64,000 nt of DNA from contig NZ_CP085327.1 in NCBI RefSeq assembly GCF_020614375.1, positions 2,220,823 through 2,284,822 of the forward strand. The letters are read 5' to 3'. Positions 53,717 to 62,439 of the stretch are shown in pieces. The DNA is from Haladaptatus salinisoli. Its GTDB lineage: Archaea > Halobacteriota > Halobacteria > Halobacteriales > Haladaptataceae. Both the position numbers and the translations under genes were made by a program. The notes beneath the pieces were generated by a model that searched no databases, was not told where the DNA came from, and was given only the letters and a program-made list of their open reading frames with translations. Positions within the stretch are counted from its first letter, which is position 1. Each line of letters opens with the position of its first letter.

Positions 53717-54430
53717 CTACTTCCACTCGCCCGAATCGCGACGCGCCGCAATGTCGTCGGCGTTCGACGTCACGAGTTCGCCGAACGCTTCGGCTTCGCG
53801 TTCGGCCTGCACCTCCACCGGGGAGCGGTCGCGGACGCGAGTTTTGACGATACTGAGCGCGTCGGATGCGTTCGCCGCCAACTCCTCGGCCACCGAACGC
53901 GGCTCCTCGACGATGCGCGAGACGAGACCCATCCGCCGCGCCTCCTCGGCGGTCACGACCCGACCGGAGAGCGCGAGGTCGAGCGCCTCGCCCAGTCCGA
54001 CGGTGTCCGGGAGGCGGGCGGTACCGCCCCACGCGCCGAAGAGACCGAGTCGGACGCCCGGTTCGGCGAACGTCGCGTCCGGCGTGGCGACCCGCACGTC
54101 GCACGCCAGCGCGAGTTCGACGCCGCCACCTCGCGCCGCGCCGTCGATTCCCGCGACGACGACGCTGTCGGCGCGCTCGATCTCGTTGGCCACCCGTTGG
54201 CCGCGCTCCGCGAACTCCTCCGCCGACTCGCGGTTCAACCCCGCCACGACGTCGAGGTCGGCGCCGGCGCAGAACGCCGCACCTTCGCCGCGCACGTAGA
54301 CGACCGGTTGGTGCGCTTCGCGGACGGCGCTCGCGAGGTCGTCCAGTCCGTCGGGCGTGAGCGCGTTGCGGCGCTCCGGACGGGCTATCGTTACGGTTCT
54401 GATCTCCGGACCGTCGAGTATTCGAATCAT
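53717..54430 (-). CDS. Enoyl-CoA hydratase/isomerase family protein
   Basis: The product is 237 residues, a crotonase fold. Oxyanion-hole segments are FCAGADLDVVAGL and GIDGAARGGGVELALACDVRVAT. Active-site acids are less clear: GLFGAWGGTARLPDTVG has no second catalytic glutamate at the expected place. It may be an isomerase, hydrolase or hydratase; the ligand is unknown. It is divergent from the gene at 54491. Confidence 0.9.
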   Translation of the reverse strand: MIRILDGPEIRTVTIARPERRNALTPDGLDDLASAVREAHQPVVYVRGEGAAFCAGADLDVVAGLNRESAEEFAERGQRVANEIERADSVVVAGIDGAARGGGVELALACDVRVATPDATFAEPGVRLGLFGAWGGTARLPDTVGLGEALDLALSGRVVTAEEARRMGLVSRIVEEPRSVAEELAANASDALSIVKTRVRDRSPVEVQAEREAEAFGELVTSNADDIAARRDSGEWK

Positions 54431-54490
54431 ACCGTCCGGTTGGCGACGCTTTCCAAAGGTCTTTGGCGGTTCCGTCGTAACCCCCCGACA

Positions 54491-55132
54491 ATGGAAGAGG
54501 CCGTCCGGGCGCGCGGAGCAGCGCGCGAGGCTATCGGAGATATCACGCCAGCGCGACTCCGCGACCGCATCGTCGGACTGCTGGACTCGTCGGGGATGGT
54601 TCCGGGCGTGTTGACGCTGTTGAGTGCGCGAGCAGCCGGTGACGGTGCCGGCACGACCGAAGTCGAGAGTCGCGCCGCCGGCGTCCAACTCATCTACGAG
54701 GGACTGCAACTCACCCGACGGCTCGCGCTCGACGAACCGTGGGAGACGGAGTCGCAGCACACCGAGAGTAACATCGCCGTTCTGGCGGCGGACGTGATGG
54801 TCTCTCGCGGTTTCTCCCTCCTCGCCCGCACGGAGGCCGCCGACACCGCGGTTCGGACCGTCAAATCGTTCGGTCGGAACCAGACCGAACTGCGCGCCGA
54901 CCGCTCGCTCGAAACCGACGTGTTCGAACTCGCTATCGTCGCCGGAACGACGGTCGGCGGCGGCGACGTACCGGCCGGAACTCGGCGGTACGCGGAACAG
55001 CTCGCCGCGTCGATCACGGACCACGAGTCGGCGGAGTTGCTCTCCGACGACGCGATCGACACGCTGGTGAAGCTGTCCGGCAGACGAACGAACTGGCCCG
55101 ACGAGGCCCCGTCGTCCGCCACCGACCCCTGA
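54491..55132 (+). CDS. DUF7114-type haloarchaeal helical protein
   Basis: The product is 213 residues, almost wholly helical. LIYEGLQLTRRLALDEPWE and ESNIAVLAADVMVSRGFSLLARTEAADTAV recall the second-half helices of polyprenyl synthases without their Asp-rich motifs. I associate the family with DUF7114. It could be an inactive relative of isoprenoid synthases (inference). Divergent from the crotonase gene. Confidence 0.62.
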   Translation: MEEAVRARGAAREAIGDITPARLRDRIVGLLDSSGMVPGVLTLLSARAAGDGAGTTEVESRAAGVQLIYEGLQLTRRLALDEPWETESQHTESNIAVLAADVMVSRGFSLLARTEAADTAVRTVKSFGRNQTELRADRSLETDVFELAIVAGTTVGGGDVPAGTRRYAEQLAASITDHESAELLSDDAIDTLVKLSGRRTNWPDEAPSSATDP

Positions 55133-55182
55133 TGCGAATCGAAACGCCTAAAGTCGGTTCCACGTGTAGGAATGAATGCCGC

Positions 55183-55254
55183 GCCTGGGTAGCTTAGCGG
55201 TAAAGCGCGTCCTTGGTAAGGACGAGAGCCCGGGTTCAAATCCCGGCCTAGGCT
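55183..55254 (+). tRNA. tRNA-Thr(GGT)
   Basis: The cloverleaf is acceptor GCCTGGG/CCTAGGC (one G-U), D-arm AGCTTAGCGGTAAAGC, anticodon stem CGTCC/GGACG with loop TTGGTAA (anticodon GGT), and T-arm CCGGG-TTCAAAT-CCCGG, discriminator T. No intron and no encoded CCA. An accessory region starts right after it. Confidence 0.96.
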
Positions 55255-55483
55255 TGCTGTAACTTGGTTAAAATCCGCGCAAATGAAGGTCCACAGTGAC
55301 CACGTCGATCATCTGGGGTGATCGTATGAGCCGCGACAATTCGGTGGGTCGCGGCCGTTCGATGCCACGCTGCCCGCAGGACGCCGTCCGTTCTGCCGCC
55401 CCGGGGACGTACTGTGACTCTCGAACGACTCCTCCAACGGGGGTTCGGTAGCTCACGGCCGACGGAGACGACCCGATCGCCCG

Positions 55484-56527
55484 TCAGAGCGCCACCCGAA
55501 CGGCATCCAGGAGCGTCTCAGGGCCGTCCTCGTGGTAGACGTTCGCCGTCGGGAGGCCGAACCGATTCCGCTCGGTCGCCGGGTCGCCCCACGTCGAGAG
55601 GGCGGCGACCGAGGTATCACACAGGCGTTCGACGAGTTCGCGCTCGACGTCGACGCCGCGGACGGGGAACCGATCGAAGTGGGTGCGGCTGGTTCGGTCG
55701 CGGTCGTCAACGAGCACGACGGCGTCGGGCCAGGCGCCGTGGAGCAGCGAGAGGGTCACGCCTGAGTAGGCGCGGTGGGTGAGCGCTCCCTGACCCTCGA
55801 CGAGGACGAGGTCGTGGTTCGCGCCGACGGCGTGGACGAGGTCCTCGACGACGCCGGCTGCGAAGTCCGCGGGCACGCGGTCGACGACGACGCCGCGGTG
55901 CGCGCCGACCATGATGCCCGTCTGACCGGTGGCGACCCACCCGGCGTTGAGGCCTGCCCGGCGAGCCGCCCGGTACAGTTCGAACGTCGTCGTGCGCTTG
56001 CCGACCGCGCAGTCGGTGCCGACCGTGAGGACGATGTCGGCATCAACATCGTCGACCCGCCCGTCTGCGACCCTGAGGTCGTCGTCCGTGGGGGGTTTGC
56101 GGACGTCGAACAGGCGAACGCCGCACTCGTCAGCGAGGGTAACCCAATCGTCGCGTTCACTCAAGAAGACGTGGAGCCCGGAGACAACGTCACATCCGGC
56201 GCGCATCGCCGCCCGTATGTCGGTTATCCACTCCTCGGGGAGGGTGCCTCCGGCTGGCGCGACGCCGATGACGAGGGCTTCCGCCTCGGGAACCGTTTCC
56301 AGGGCGGCCGACATCGACTCGACGACCGGCACGTCGGCAACGTCCGGGCGGGCGAGCACGTCCGCGGCCGACCGGCCGGCCCGCTCGGAGTCTACGACGG
56401 CGCCGACGTCGAACAGTTCGCTGTGCATGACGACACCGTTGGCGGTCTTGCCGGCCGTCTTCCCGAATGCTCCCTCCGCGAGGACGATGGCCGGTGCCGG
56501 CAGGTCGAACGCGCTTCGCAGATTCAT
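55484..56527 (-). CDS. DUF1611 (DgcN-type) P-loop protein
   Basis: The product is 347 residues. The N-terminal Rossmann-like half (about 1-160) includes VIGVAPAGGTLPEEWITDIRAAM. The C-terminal P-loop domain has TVGTDCAVGKRTTTFELYRAARRAG (Walker A) and LVLVEGQGALTHRAYSG. Bacterial DgcN proteins of this family act with DgcA in D-glutamate catabolism, DgcN as an N-acetyltransferase. Here no DgcA epimerase is adjacent, but a transporter and a regulator diverge from it. ATG at 56527. Confidence 0.85.
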   Translation of the reverse strand: MNLRSAFDLPAPAIVLAEGAFGKTAGKTANGVVMHSELFDVGAVVDSERAGRSAADVLARPDVADVPVVESMSAALETVPEAEALVIGVAPAGGTLPEEWITDIRAAMRAGCDVVSGLHVFLSERDDWVTLADECGVRLFDVRKPPTDDDLRVADGRVDDVDADIVLTVGTDCAVGKRTTTFELYRAARRAGLNAGWVATGQTGIMVGAHRGVVVDRVPADFAAGVVEDLVHAVGANHDLVLVEGQGALTHRAYSGVTLSLLHGAWPDAVVLVDDRDRTSRTHFDRFPVRGVDVERELVERLCDTSVAALSTWGDPATERNRFGLPTANVYHEDGPETLLDAVRVAL

Positions 56528-56617
56528 GGCCTCACGTTGGCGGGGAGCGAGACAAAGAGCCACCACCTCTCATGAGAGGGAGTGATTATTACCCACTGTA
56601 CCGGGAGATGGGATCAC

Positions 56618-57835
56618 ATGCCACGCGAAAGCGTCTCATCCGACGCCCGTGACCAGCGCACGATCAGTATTTTCGCCCGTCTGCTGCAGGGTCGATTTGG
56701 ATCGATCGTCCTTCCGGCGATCATTCTCCAGTCGCTGCTCATCGGGGGCGGTTACGCTAGCGGCCGCGAGGTCGTCGCTTACGGCGCCAAGTTCGGCTCC
56801 GCCGGACTGCTCGCCATCGCGGCCATTTTCATCGGGTTTACCGTCATGTCGGTAGTCGTGTTCGACCTGTCTCGAACGTTTGGTACGTACGACTACAAGA
56901 GTTACATGCAGGCGATCATCTGGAAGGGTTGGCCGCTGTTCGACGTCCTATTCGTGGTGATGGCGACCGTCGTTATCGCGGTGATGGCCTCGGCCGCCGG
57001 GTCGATTATGGAACAGACGCTCGGCATCCCCTACATGGCCGGTATCATCGCCATCATCGCCGTCGTCGGCGTACTCACGTACTACGGAGCAAGTCTCATC
57101 GAGCGGTTCAAGACCGTCGGTACCGGCTTCCTCTACCTCGCCTACGTTGTCTTCGGCGTCATCGTCCTCTCGGCGGTGTGGGGCGACGTGACGAACGTGC
57201 TCGCAACCGGAAACACGTCCTACGTCGACGACGCGAGCACGGGCGAGGTGCTCCAGTCGGGCGTGCTCTACGTCGGATACAACCTAGCAATCTTTCCGGC
57301 GGTGTTCTTCGCGCTGCACCGACAGGACACGCGAAAGGAGACGATCATCTCCGGCGTGCTCGCCGGTGTTATGATGACGGTTCCGTTCCTGATCACCTAC
57401 CTCTGCCTGATGGGCTTCTACCCGAGCGAGTCGGTGATAGGCGCGGAAGTTCCGTGGCTCCCCATGTTGGAGAGCGTCGGCGGCCCCTTGCTGATCGGCT
57501 TCTACGGGATCGTCATCGGCTGGACGCTCGTTGAGACGGCGGTTGGGGCGATCCACGCCATCATCCACCGCGTCGACACCGACTTCGCGGAGATCGACGC
57601 CGGGCGGTTCGCCGAGGTCGACGGCCTCACTTCGCTGCAGAGCGCCGCGATCGGCGTCGGTATTCTCGTCGCTGCGACGCTACTCTCCCAGTTCGGGATC
57701 ATCGCGCTCGTCGCGCAGGGGTACACCATCATGGCGTACTTCTTCATCGCCCTGTTCGCAATCCCGACGCTCACGATCGGGCTCATCCGCCTGTTTGAAC
57801 CGGACTGGAAACGGGAGTTCTGGAGCCGCGCATAA
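56618..57835 (+). CDS. YkvI-type membrane transporter
   Basis: The product is 405 residues with ten to eleven predicted helices. It starts with a cytoplasmic lead (MPRESVSSDARDQRTIS), then IVLPAIILQSLLIGGGYASGREVVAYGAKFG, the first helix pair with the GG-Y-ASGRE motif of the family. An amino acid or organic acid is a likely substrate because of the linkage to the DgcN-like gene. ATG at 56618 is preferred over 56582, which lies in the shared promoter region. Confidence 0.85.
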   Translation: MPRESVSSDARDQRTISIFARLLQGRFGSIVLPAIILQSLLIGGGYASGREVVAYGAKFGSAGLLAIAAIFIGFTVMSVVVFDLSRTFGTYDYKSYMQAIIWKGWPLFDVLFVVMATVVIAVMASAAGSIMEQTLGIPYMAGIIAIIAVVGVLTYYGASLIERFKTVGTGFLYLAYVVFGVIVLSAVWGDVTNVLATGNTSYVDDASTGEVLQSGVLYVGYNLAIFPAVFFALHRQDTRKETIISGVLAGVMMTVPFLITYLCLMGFYPSESVIGAEVPWLPMLESVGGPLLIGFYGIVIGWTLVETAVGAIHAIIHRVDTDFAEIDAGRFAEVDGLTSLQSAAIGVGILVAATLLSQFGIIALVAQGYTIMAYFFIALFAIPTLTIGLIRLFEPDWKREFWSRA

Positions 57836-57897
57836 GCGACCAACGCTCCCCCGTTTCGGACGAACCGTTTTATCGGATCGGGACGTACCCGCGTACC

Positions 57898-58626
57898 ATG
57901 GCTCAGCCGTCGACGAACATCGCGGGAGATACGGCATGCCTCCGGCTGGTTCTCGACATCTGGCACCCCAACTGCTGGACGCTCGAGGTGACCGAGCGGA
58001 CGGACGCCGGTCTGCTCGGCCACGGCGTGTACGAGGTCGACGGGCTCGCAGTCGGTCGGTTCACAGCCTTCGGTGACACGACCGACGCGGTCGCCGACCT
58101 GATCACCGCCGTCGATGCTTCCCCGCTCACCACCTCCGTGCAGGAGATCCCCGGTCGACGCCTCTCACCCGCAGGGGGGATCGGTGCCGATGTTGCCCCC
58201 GGCAACGCCACCCGCGGTCTCTTGGTCACCTACGAGCCAGCTAACAGCATCACGACGCCGCTGGTCTCCCGCGGACTCATTCCGGATGCACCGGTGCGCA
58301 TCAGCGGCGGCCGCGAGCGGTGGGCGGTGCTGACGGACGACCGTCGCGACACGATTCGCGACCGGCTTGACGAGGTGCGGTCGGAGGCCGACGCCGAGAT
58401 CGATATCGTCTGCATCACGACGCCAGACGCGACCATGACGTCGCTGTTCCCCGAAGATTCGCTGTCGGAGCGTCAGCGGGAGGTCTTCGAGTACGCCCGC
58501 GAACGGGACTACTACGAGCGTCCCCGAGGGATCTCTGCGGCTGACCTCGCGGCGGAGCTCGGCATTTCGAAGGCGACGGTGCTCGAACACCTCCGAAAGG
58601 CGGAGTCGAAGTTGCTGGATCCCTGA
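57898..58626 (+). CDS. HTH-10 (Bat-type) transcriptional regulator
   Basis: The product is 242 residues. The N-terminal part (about 1-180) is a small sensor fold of the bacterio-opsin-activator kind (LRLVLDIWHPNCWTLEVTERTDAGL...). The last 50 residues are the HTH-10 motif, LSERQREVFEYARERDYYERPRGISAADLAAELGISKATVLEHLRKAESKLL. It follows the transporter by 62 nt and probably controls the DgcN/transporter pair. Confidence 0.92.
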   Translation: MAQPSTNIAGDTACLRLVLDIWHPNCWTLEVTERTDAGLLGHGVYEVDGLAVGRFTAFGDTTDAVADLITAVDASPLTTSVQEIPGRRLSPAGGIGADVAPGNATRGLLVTYEPANSITTPLVSRGLIPDAPVRISGGRERWAVLTDDRRDTIRDRLDEVRSEADAEIDIVCITTPDATMTSLFPEDSLSERQREVFEYARERDYYERPRGISAADLAAELGISKATVLEHLRKAESKLLDP

Positions 58627-58958
58627 GATTACGACGGAACGTCAGGAAGCCCGGTCCAAGGATTACCGAGAGGGGCCGTCCGGCTTCTACGGGTAATCAA
58701 GGCGAGCGCCTCTTAGGGCGCGAACAACGCAGAGGGTAGCACGCGGCGAGCGGGGGGCCGTGAATCGAACGGCAACCTACTCTGGTGGTTCGGGAGGTCC
58801 CCACTCGTCGTGGCCGATTCGGTGCGATAGCGTGAGCGAGTAGTTCAAAGGTGGTCTGGCTTCCGTACGATTTCGGACTTACGTGGGCGCAGATCGCCTT
58901 ATAAGGAGCCGAAATGCATCGGGAAAACGACTGTTTCCACTGGTGGCGTACAGTGGAT
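58627..58958. other. 332-nt spacer upstream of the methyltransferase
   Basis: No open frame is convincing. It includes a gagggtagcac / ggcgagcggg block similar to part of the dispersed element at 27325, and a clear TATA box (cttataag) at 58898-58905. That box sits 54-61 nt before the ATG chosen at 58959 and only 9-16 nt before an upstream ATG at 58914, which makes the earlier start unlikely. Confidence 0.6.
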
Positions 58959-59633
58959 ATGGACCGACGGACTTCCTCGAAGCATCAGGAACAGTTGGAG
59001 CGTAGTCAGCGCAAGTGGGACTTCTGGAGCGCACGCGAATCGCTCTGGGGATTCTATGAGCGAGATACGCGTGAGTTTCGCCGCGCTGCGGTGTCCCAAC
59101 TGCATCTCGAACAGGGCGACGTCGCTCTCGATATCGGCTGTGGACCGGGGACCAATTTCGAGTTGCTCCGCGAGGCGGTTGGCTCCGAAGGTCGAGTGGT
59201 CGGTGTCGACCTTAGCCCCGGGATGATCGAAAGAGCTACCGAGCGGATCGAAACACACGGCTGGGAAAACGTCGAAACCATCCGTGCGGACGCGACGGCG
59301 CTCCCTCTGGGCACCGACCGATTCGACGGAGCGCTGGCCACAACTGCGGTGAGTTCTACGCCGGATGTGCGGGCGACCGTCGAAAACGCCTATGGCGCGC
59401 TCAAGCCGGGCGCACGGTTCGCCGTCCACGAAATTCGGCTCGTCCCCTCCGGTCTCGGTCGAGTCCTAAACCCGCTCATCGAGCGCTTCTATCGCGTATT
59501 CGGAAACTGGAACGATGAGGAAGACGTGTTCACAGAGCTCGAACGCGCCTTTGACGGCGCGACGGTTGTCGAGGCGTTCGCACTAGGGACGAACTATATC
59601 GCGGTCGCAAACAAGGCCGACGAGGGAAAGTAG
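58959..59633 (+). CDS. Class I SAM-dependent methyltransferase
   Basis: The product is 224 residues. The N-terminal helix is followed by the SAM-binding loop VALDIGCGPGTNFELLREA, then VVGVDLSPGMIERATERI and the acidic TIRADATALPLGTDRFDGALA. This is a UbiE/COQ5-like small-molecule methyltransferase; the substrate is unknown. Base composition is less GC-rich than the core region. Start: see the spacer entry at 58627. Confidence 0.93.
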   Translation: MDRRTSSKHQEQLERSQRKWDFWSARESLWGFYERDTREFRRAAVSQLHLEQGDVALDIGCGPGTNFELLREAVGSEGRVVGVDLSPGMIERATERIETHGWENVETIRADATALPLGTDRFDGALATTAVSSTPDVRATVENAYGALKPGARFAVHEIRLVPSGLGRVLNPLIERFYRVFGNWNDEEDVFTELERAFDGATVVEAFALGTNYIAVANKADEGK

Positions 59634-59756
59634 CGGTCTACGGGGAGGGATTCGGTGGTCCGAGCCAATTTCCCACCTAGCCGGATATCACGAATGTACC
59701 GCAGTTCTGACGGCGATTCTTTCCGTACTCGGTCGCTCGTTTAACGACCCGATGGT

Positions 59757-59963
59757 TTAGCCGTTGTTCATTCGCTGGCTGGTGGTGGTCTCACACATCG
59801 GGCACCTGCTTACTCGATACGGCTCGCGCGAGAACACGGCATTATCGTTCGTTGGACTCTCGGTGCGGAGTTCGATCGTCACCCGATGAGGCGTTTCACT
59901 GAGGCAATTGATACAGGATTCTACCCGTTGGTTACCGTGTGAGTCGTTATTGTCGAATGCCAT
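59757..59963 (-). CDS. DUF7835-type zinc beta-ribbon protein
   Basis: The product is 68 residues. Two knuckles, CINC and CPMC, flank HRVTIELRTESPTNDNAVFSREPYRVSR, a pattern I recognise as the haloarchaeal DUF7835 zinc beta-ribbon. It should bind one zinc ion. The role is unknown; it stands alone in an AT-richer stretch. Confidence 0.8.
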   Translation of the reverse strand: MAFDNNDSHGNQRVESCINCLSETPHRVTIELRTESPTNDNAVFSREPYRVSRCPMCETTTSQRMNNG

Positions 59964-60473
59964 AGGTTACCGCTCTATTCGGAATCAGTGACGGCGCTCC
60001 GATTCCGCCGTGATGACCGCGCAGATCGAGTCGCGCGTAGTGAGACGGTACTCGACATCCCTCGAATCCTTCGCTTGGCGTCATTCGGACCAAAATACGC
60101 GGTGTGTCATTTGTTAAGTGACGAGCCCATGGTTCTTGACGATTGCGTCGCTGCCACGAGATTTGGTCGAATCCACTCGCCGAGACGCTGCTGCTTCTCG
60201 TCCCGCGCCCGGCCACCACCGCAACCGGTCTCATCACGTTCGCGCTAGCGGGGGTGATTCGCTAGCCTAATTGCTTCCACTCGACGCAGACACTCTCAAC
60301 AGCCGAGATAGTGGTAACACAGCCAGTGTAGCTCACCCCGAGTTTTACGATGAAAATGAACCAAACTACGCTTCTAGTTGTTTACGGGATGTAGAATGTA
60401 TTTTTAGGCATCCCGAAGAATTGTTTCTGAGGTGAGAAGTTATAAGAGGATGGCTCGCCTACTACCGGCTACG
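59964..60473. other. 510-nt AT-richer spacer upstream of dpsA
   Basis: Open frames on both strands overlap at 59947-60248, but neither reads like a protein. From about 60240 to 60430 base composition falls clearly in GC. The spacer carries the dpsA promoter (ttataaga, 60440-60447) and a DtxR-like half-palindrome at 60404-60417. No transposase remnant is recognisable. Confidence 0.6.
60404..60417 (+). promoter_or_regulatory. DtxR/IdeR-like operator candidate upstream of dpsA
   Basis: TTAGG-N4-CCGAA matches the two-half-site layout seen at 61298-61311 (TTAGG-N4-CCTAA) with one mismatch. It lies 22 nt before the dpsA TATA box. A metal-responsive repressor or activator site is plausible. Confidence 0.4.
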
Positions 60474-61019
60474 ATGAGTACTCAAGAAACCGTCCGTCAG
60501 AAAGCCGGTACCGTCGAGGAAAACCCGGTACGACTCGACCAGGACAAAGCCGAACAGGTCATTGACGCGCTGAATACGGATCTCGCCGATGCGTACGTCC
60601 TGTATCACCAACTCCACAAGCACCACTGGCACGTTGCGGGTGCCGAGCACCTCGATGTTCACGTCTTCCTTCAGGAGGCGTACGAGGACGTTGAAGAGGC
60701 GGCGGATGAAATCGCCGAACGCGTTCAGGCGCTCGGTGGCGTTCCTCACGCGAGTATGACGGCGCTTGCGGACGCCGCGACGGTCGAATCAGAGGACGAG
60801 GACGTCTACGATATTCGCACATCCTTCGAGCACGATCTCGGAATCTACGGTGATATCATCGAAAGTTACCGTGAACACATCGAACTAGTCGATGGACTCG
60901 GTGATTTTGCCACGGGAGAAATGCTCCGCGAACAACTCGTCGATCTCGAGGAGCATGCCCACGTCATCGACCACTATCTCGAGAACGACACCTTAGTGCT
61001 TGAGTCAGCAACTCACTGA
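60474..61019 (+). CDS. dpsA: DNA-protecting ferritin-like protein Dps
   Basis: It stores iron and shields DNA from oxidants as a dodecamer. The 181-residue product has the four-helix ferritin fold with HKHHWHVAGAEHLDVHVFLQEAYEDVEEAADEIAERVQALGG, the inter-subunit ferroxidase site of Dps (His, Asp, Glu). The TATA box at 60440-60447 places the start at 60474 and excludes the in-frame ATG at 60432. An operator candidate lies upstream. Confidence 0.96.
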   Translation: MSTQETVRQKAGTVEENPVRLDQDKAEQVIDALNTDLADAYVLYHQLHKHHWHVAGAEHLDVHVFLQEAYEDVEEAADEIAERVQALGGVPHASMTALADAATVESEDEDVYDIRTSFEHDLGIYGDIIESYREHIELVDGLGDFATGEMLREQLVDLEEHAHVIDHYLENDTLVLESATH

Positions 61020-61119
61020 CGCTCGGGGCTCTATTCGTAGAATTTTTCCACTCGATGGTGCTCAGTCAGACGTTCGATTACCGTGGGGTAGAGCCTCGTC
61101 CGTTCCGATGGGAAGACCG

Positions 61120-61287
61120 TCACGGGCGAATCTCTTCGACGGTGTCCGTCGCGATCCACCCGTCAGTGTTCCCCGTTTCCAGAAAGACGAGCCGACCGGG
61201 ACAGGTTTCGCACACCGAAACAGCGGAGATAGCGTCGACGTCTTGGTCCCGCATCGCGTCCGACTCCGATCGTGACTGAGCTGCCAT
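61120..61287 (-). CDS. Small 55-residue CxxC protein
   Basis: The product has a polar lead and the motif SVCETCPGRLVFLETGNTDGWIATDTVEEI. A single CxxC and a conserved-looking GNTDGWI segment suggest a haloarchaeal small-protein family, but I cannot name it with certainty. The ATG at 61287 lies 7 nt downstream of a perfect palindromic operator candidate, so its expression is probably controlled by a metal-dependent regulator. Confidence 0.7.
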   Translation of the reverse strand: MAAQSRSESDAMRDQDVDAISAVSVCETCPGRLVFLETGNTDGWIATDTVEEIRP

Positions 61288-61294
61288 ATGGGGT

Positions 61295-61314
61295 GGTTTA
61301 GGTAGACCTAAACC
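61295..61314. promoter_or_regulatory. Perfect palindrome (DtxR/MntR-like operator candidate)
   Basis: GGTTTAGGT-AG-ACCTAAACC: two perfect 9-bp arms with a 2-bp centre. It resembles operators of DtxR-family metal regulators (TTAGG-N4-CCTAA core) and lies just upstream of the 55-residue CxxC gene at 61287. Confidence 0.6.
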
Positions 61315-61380
61315 AAAAAGATTCGGGTATTGACCGAGTCACATCCCCGTACGACACATCGGCACGAGAGGACGCCCGAG

Positions 61381-61536
61381 TCACGGATTACGGATGGCTC
61401 TCACCAGTTCGTCCGTACTATCTTCGTCGGCTGAGTCGCCCGAGAAATCGCCTTTCCCGAATAACTGCGCGTAGAGATACACTCCCGCGAACGACGCCGT
61501 ATAGTTCCAGTACGGCACCGTCGACCCACCTCCCAC
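61381..61536 (-). CDS. Possible 51-residue small membrane peptide
   Basis: From GTG 61536 the frame reads MGGGSTVPYWNYTASFAGVY and LYAQLFGKGDFSGDSADEDS, then STDELVRAIRNP. The middle is aromatic and hydrophobic, the end acidic, as in real haloarchaeal proteins, and an in-frame stop 12 nt upstream limits the gene. It could equally be the remaining 3' end of a longer gene. Confidence 0.4.
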   Translation of the reverse strand: MGGGSTVPYWNYTASFAGVYLYAQLFGKGDFSGDSADEDSTDELVRAIRNP

Positions 61537-61658
61537 GGTTCGGGTTTCTTACTGGTGGAGTTGTCCGCCGACACTACTTGGCAAGTACGATTAAGACAGT
61601 GGCAGTGATTCTCAAACATATGTTGAATCGTCTCCACCTGCGGTCAGCGACTGAAACC

Positions 61659-62090
61659 ATGCCTACTGAGCGATCGAAAGCCACCGACGGGGGGACCGAC
61701 ACCGAAGCCGTCACGAAAACGGCACTCTTCCGACTCGGCCGATTAGTGTACGGTGGAATACTGACGATGATGGCCGTGGACGGACTTCGAAACGTCGAAG
61801 AACGCGCCCAGTATGCGGAGGCGAAAAACGTGCCTGCGCCCGAATTAGCGACTGTTTCCTCCCATTGGGTGTTGCTGTTCGGTGGCATCGGAATTACATT
61901 GTGGCGGTTCCCCGCGCTTGCGGCAAGTGCCGTCGTAACCTTCTTTCTAACCGTGACCCCTGAAATGCACGACTTTTGGACCATCGACGATTCCGAACGG
62001 AAACAACAGCAGATGACGCACTTTCTCAAGAACATGGCGCTTCTCGGGACGGCACTACTCCTGCTCGGACTCGCCGAGCACGAAGACTAG
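61659..62090 (+). CDS. DoxX-like membrane protein
   Basis: The product is 143 residues with four helices: RLGRLVYGGILTMMAVDGL, YAEAKNVPAPELATVSSHWVLLFGGIGITLWRFPALAASAVVTFFLTVTPEMHDFW and NMALLGTALLLLGLA. The H-D-F-W motif near the third helix and KNVPAP loop fit the DoxX/SURF4 family. ATG at 61659 is chosen; 61620 is an alternative. Confidence 0.88.
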   Translation: MPTERSKATDGGTDTEAVTKTALFRLGRLVYGGILTMMAVDGLRNVEERAQYAEAKNVPAPELATVSSHWVLLFGGIGITLWRFPALAASAVVTFFLTVTPEMHDFWTIDDSERKQQQMTHFLKNMALLGTALLLLGLAEHED

Positions 62091-62439
62091 CCTCGAACCA
62101 CGCCGAGAGAGGCACCACGCGAACGGTGAACCATCTCGGGGGCCAAGTCCCGGAGGTACTTGGCCCGTTCCGTCTGTGGAACGGAGATAATTCGGAAGAC
62201 GAGCCCGATAGCATCGGTGATCCTACTGAACGGTCGAGCAAGCGTTTGCCCACGAGTGACGCGGTTCGTGCGGTGTTCTCATCACCACGGACGGTAGTAA
62301 TCACTCGATGGCTGGGCGCTCTCGAGGAGGTGCGAAACTAGCCAGTCCATTTACTTACGCCCCGCTTGGCGCTTCTATATCACCGCTGAGCACGTACGAG
62401 GTAGCGGAGGAATTACCCTCCGCGAGGAGAGCGAGGCCC
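62091..62439. other. 349-nt spacer between DoxX-like and VOC genes
   Basis: One plus-strand frame (up to 62341) ends in a stretch (SDAVRAVFSSPRTVVITRWLGALEEV) that could be a gene remnant, but its start reads as antisense noise of DoxX. No reliable gene, RNA or repeat is seen. Confidence 0.5.

Noticed and set aside
55268..55456. 62-codon minus-strand frame as a truncated dgcA gene after the DgcN-type gene
   Set aside because: It has no enolase-superfamily motif; only position suggested it.
59947..60248. Overlapping ORFs on both strands as transposase remnant
   Set aside because: Neither frame shows a transposase motif (DDE or HUH) or protein-like composition.
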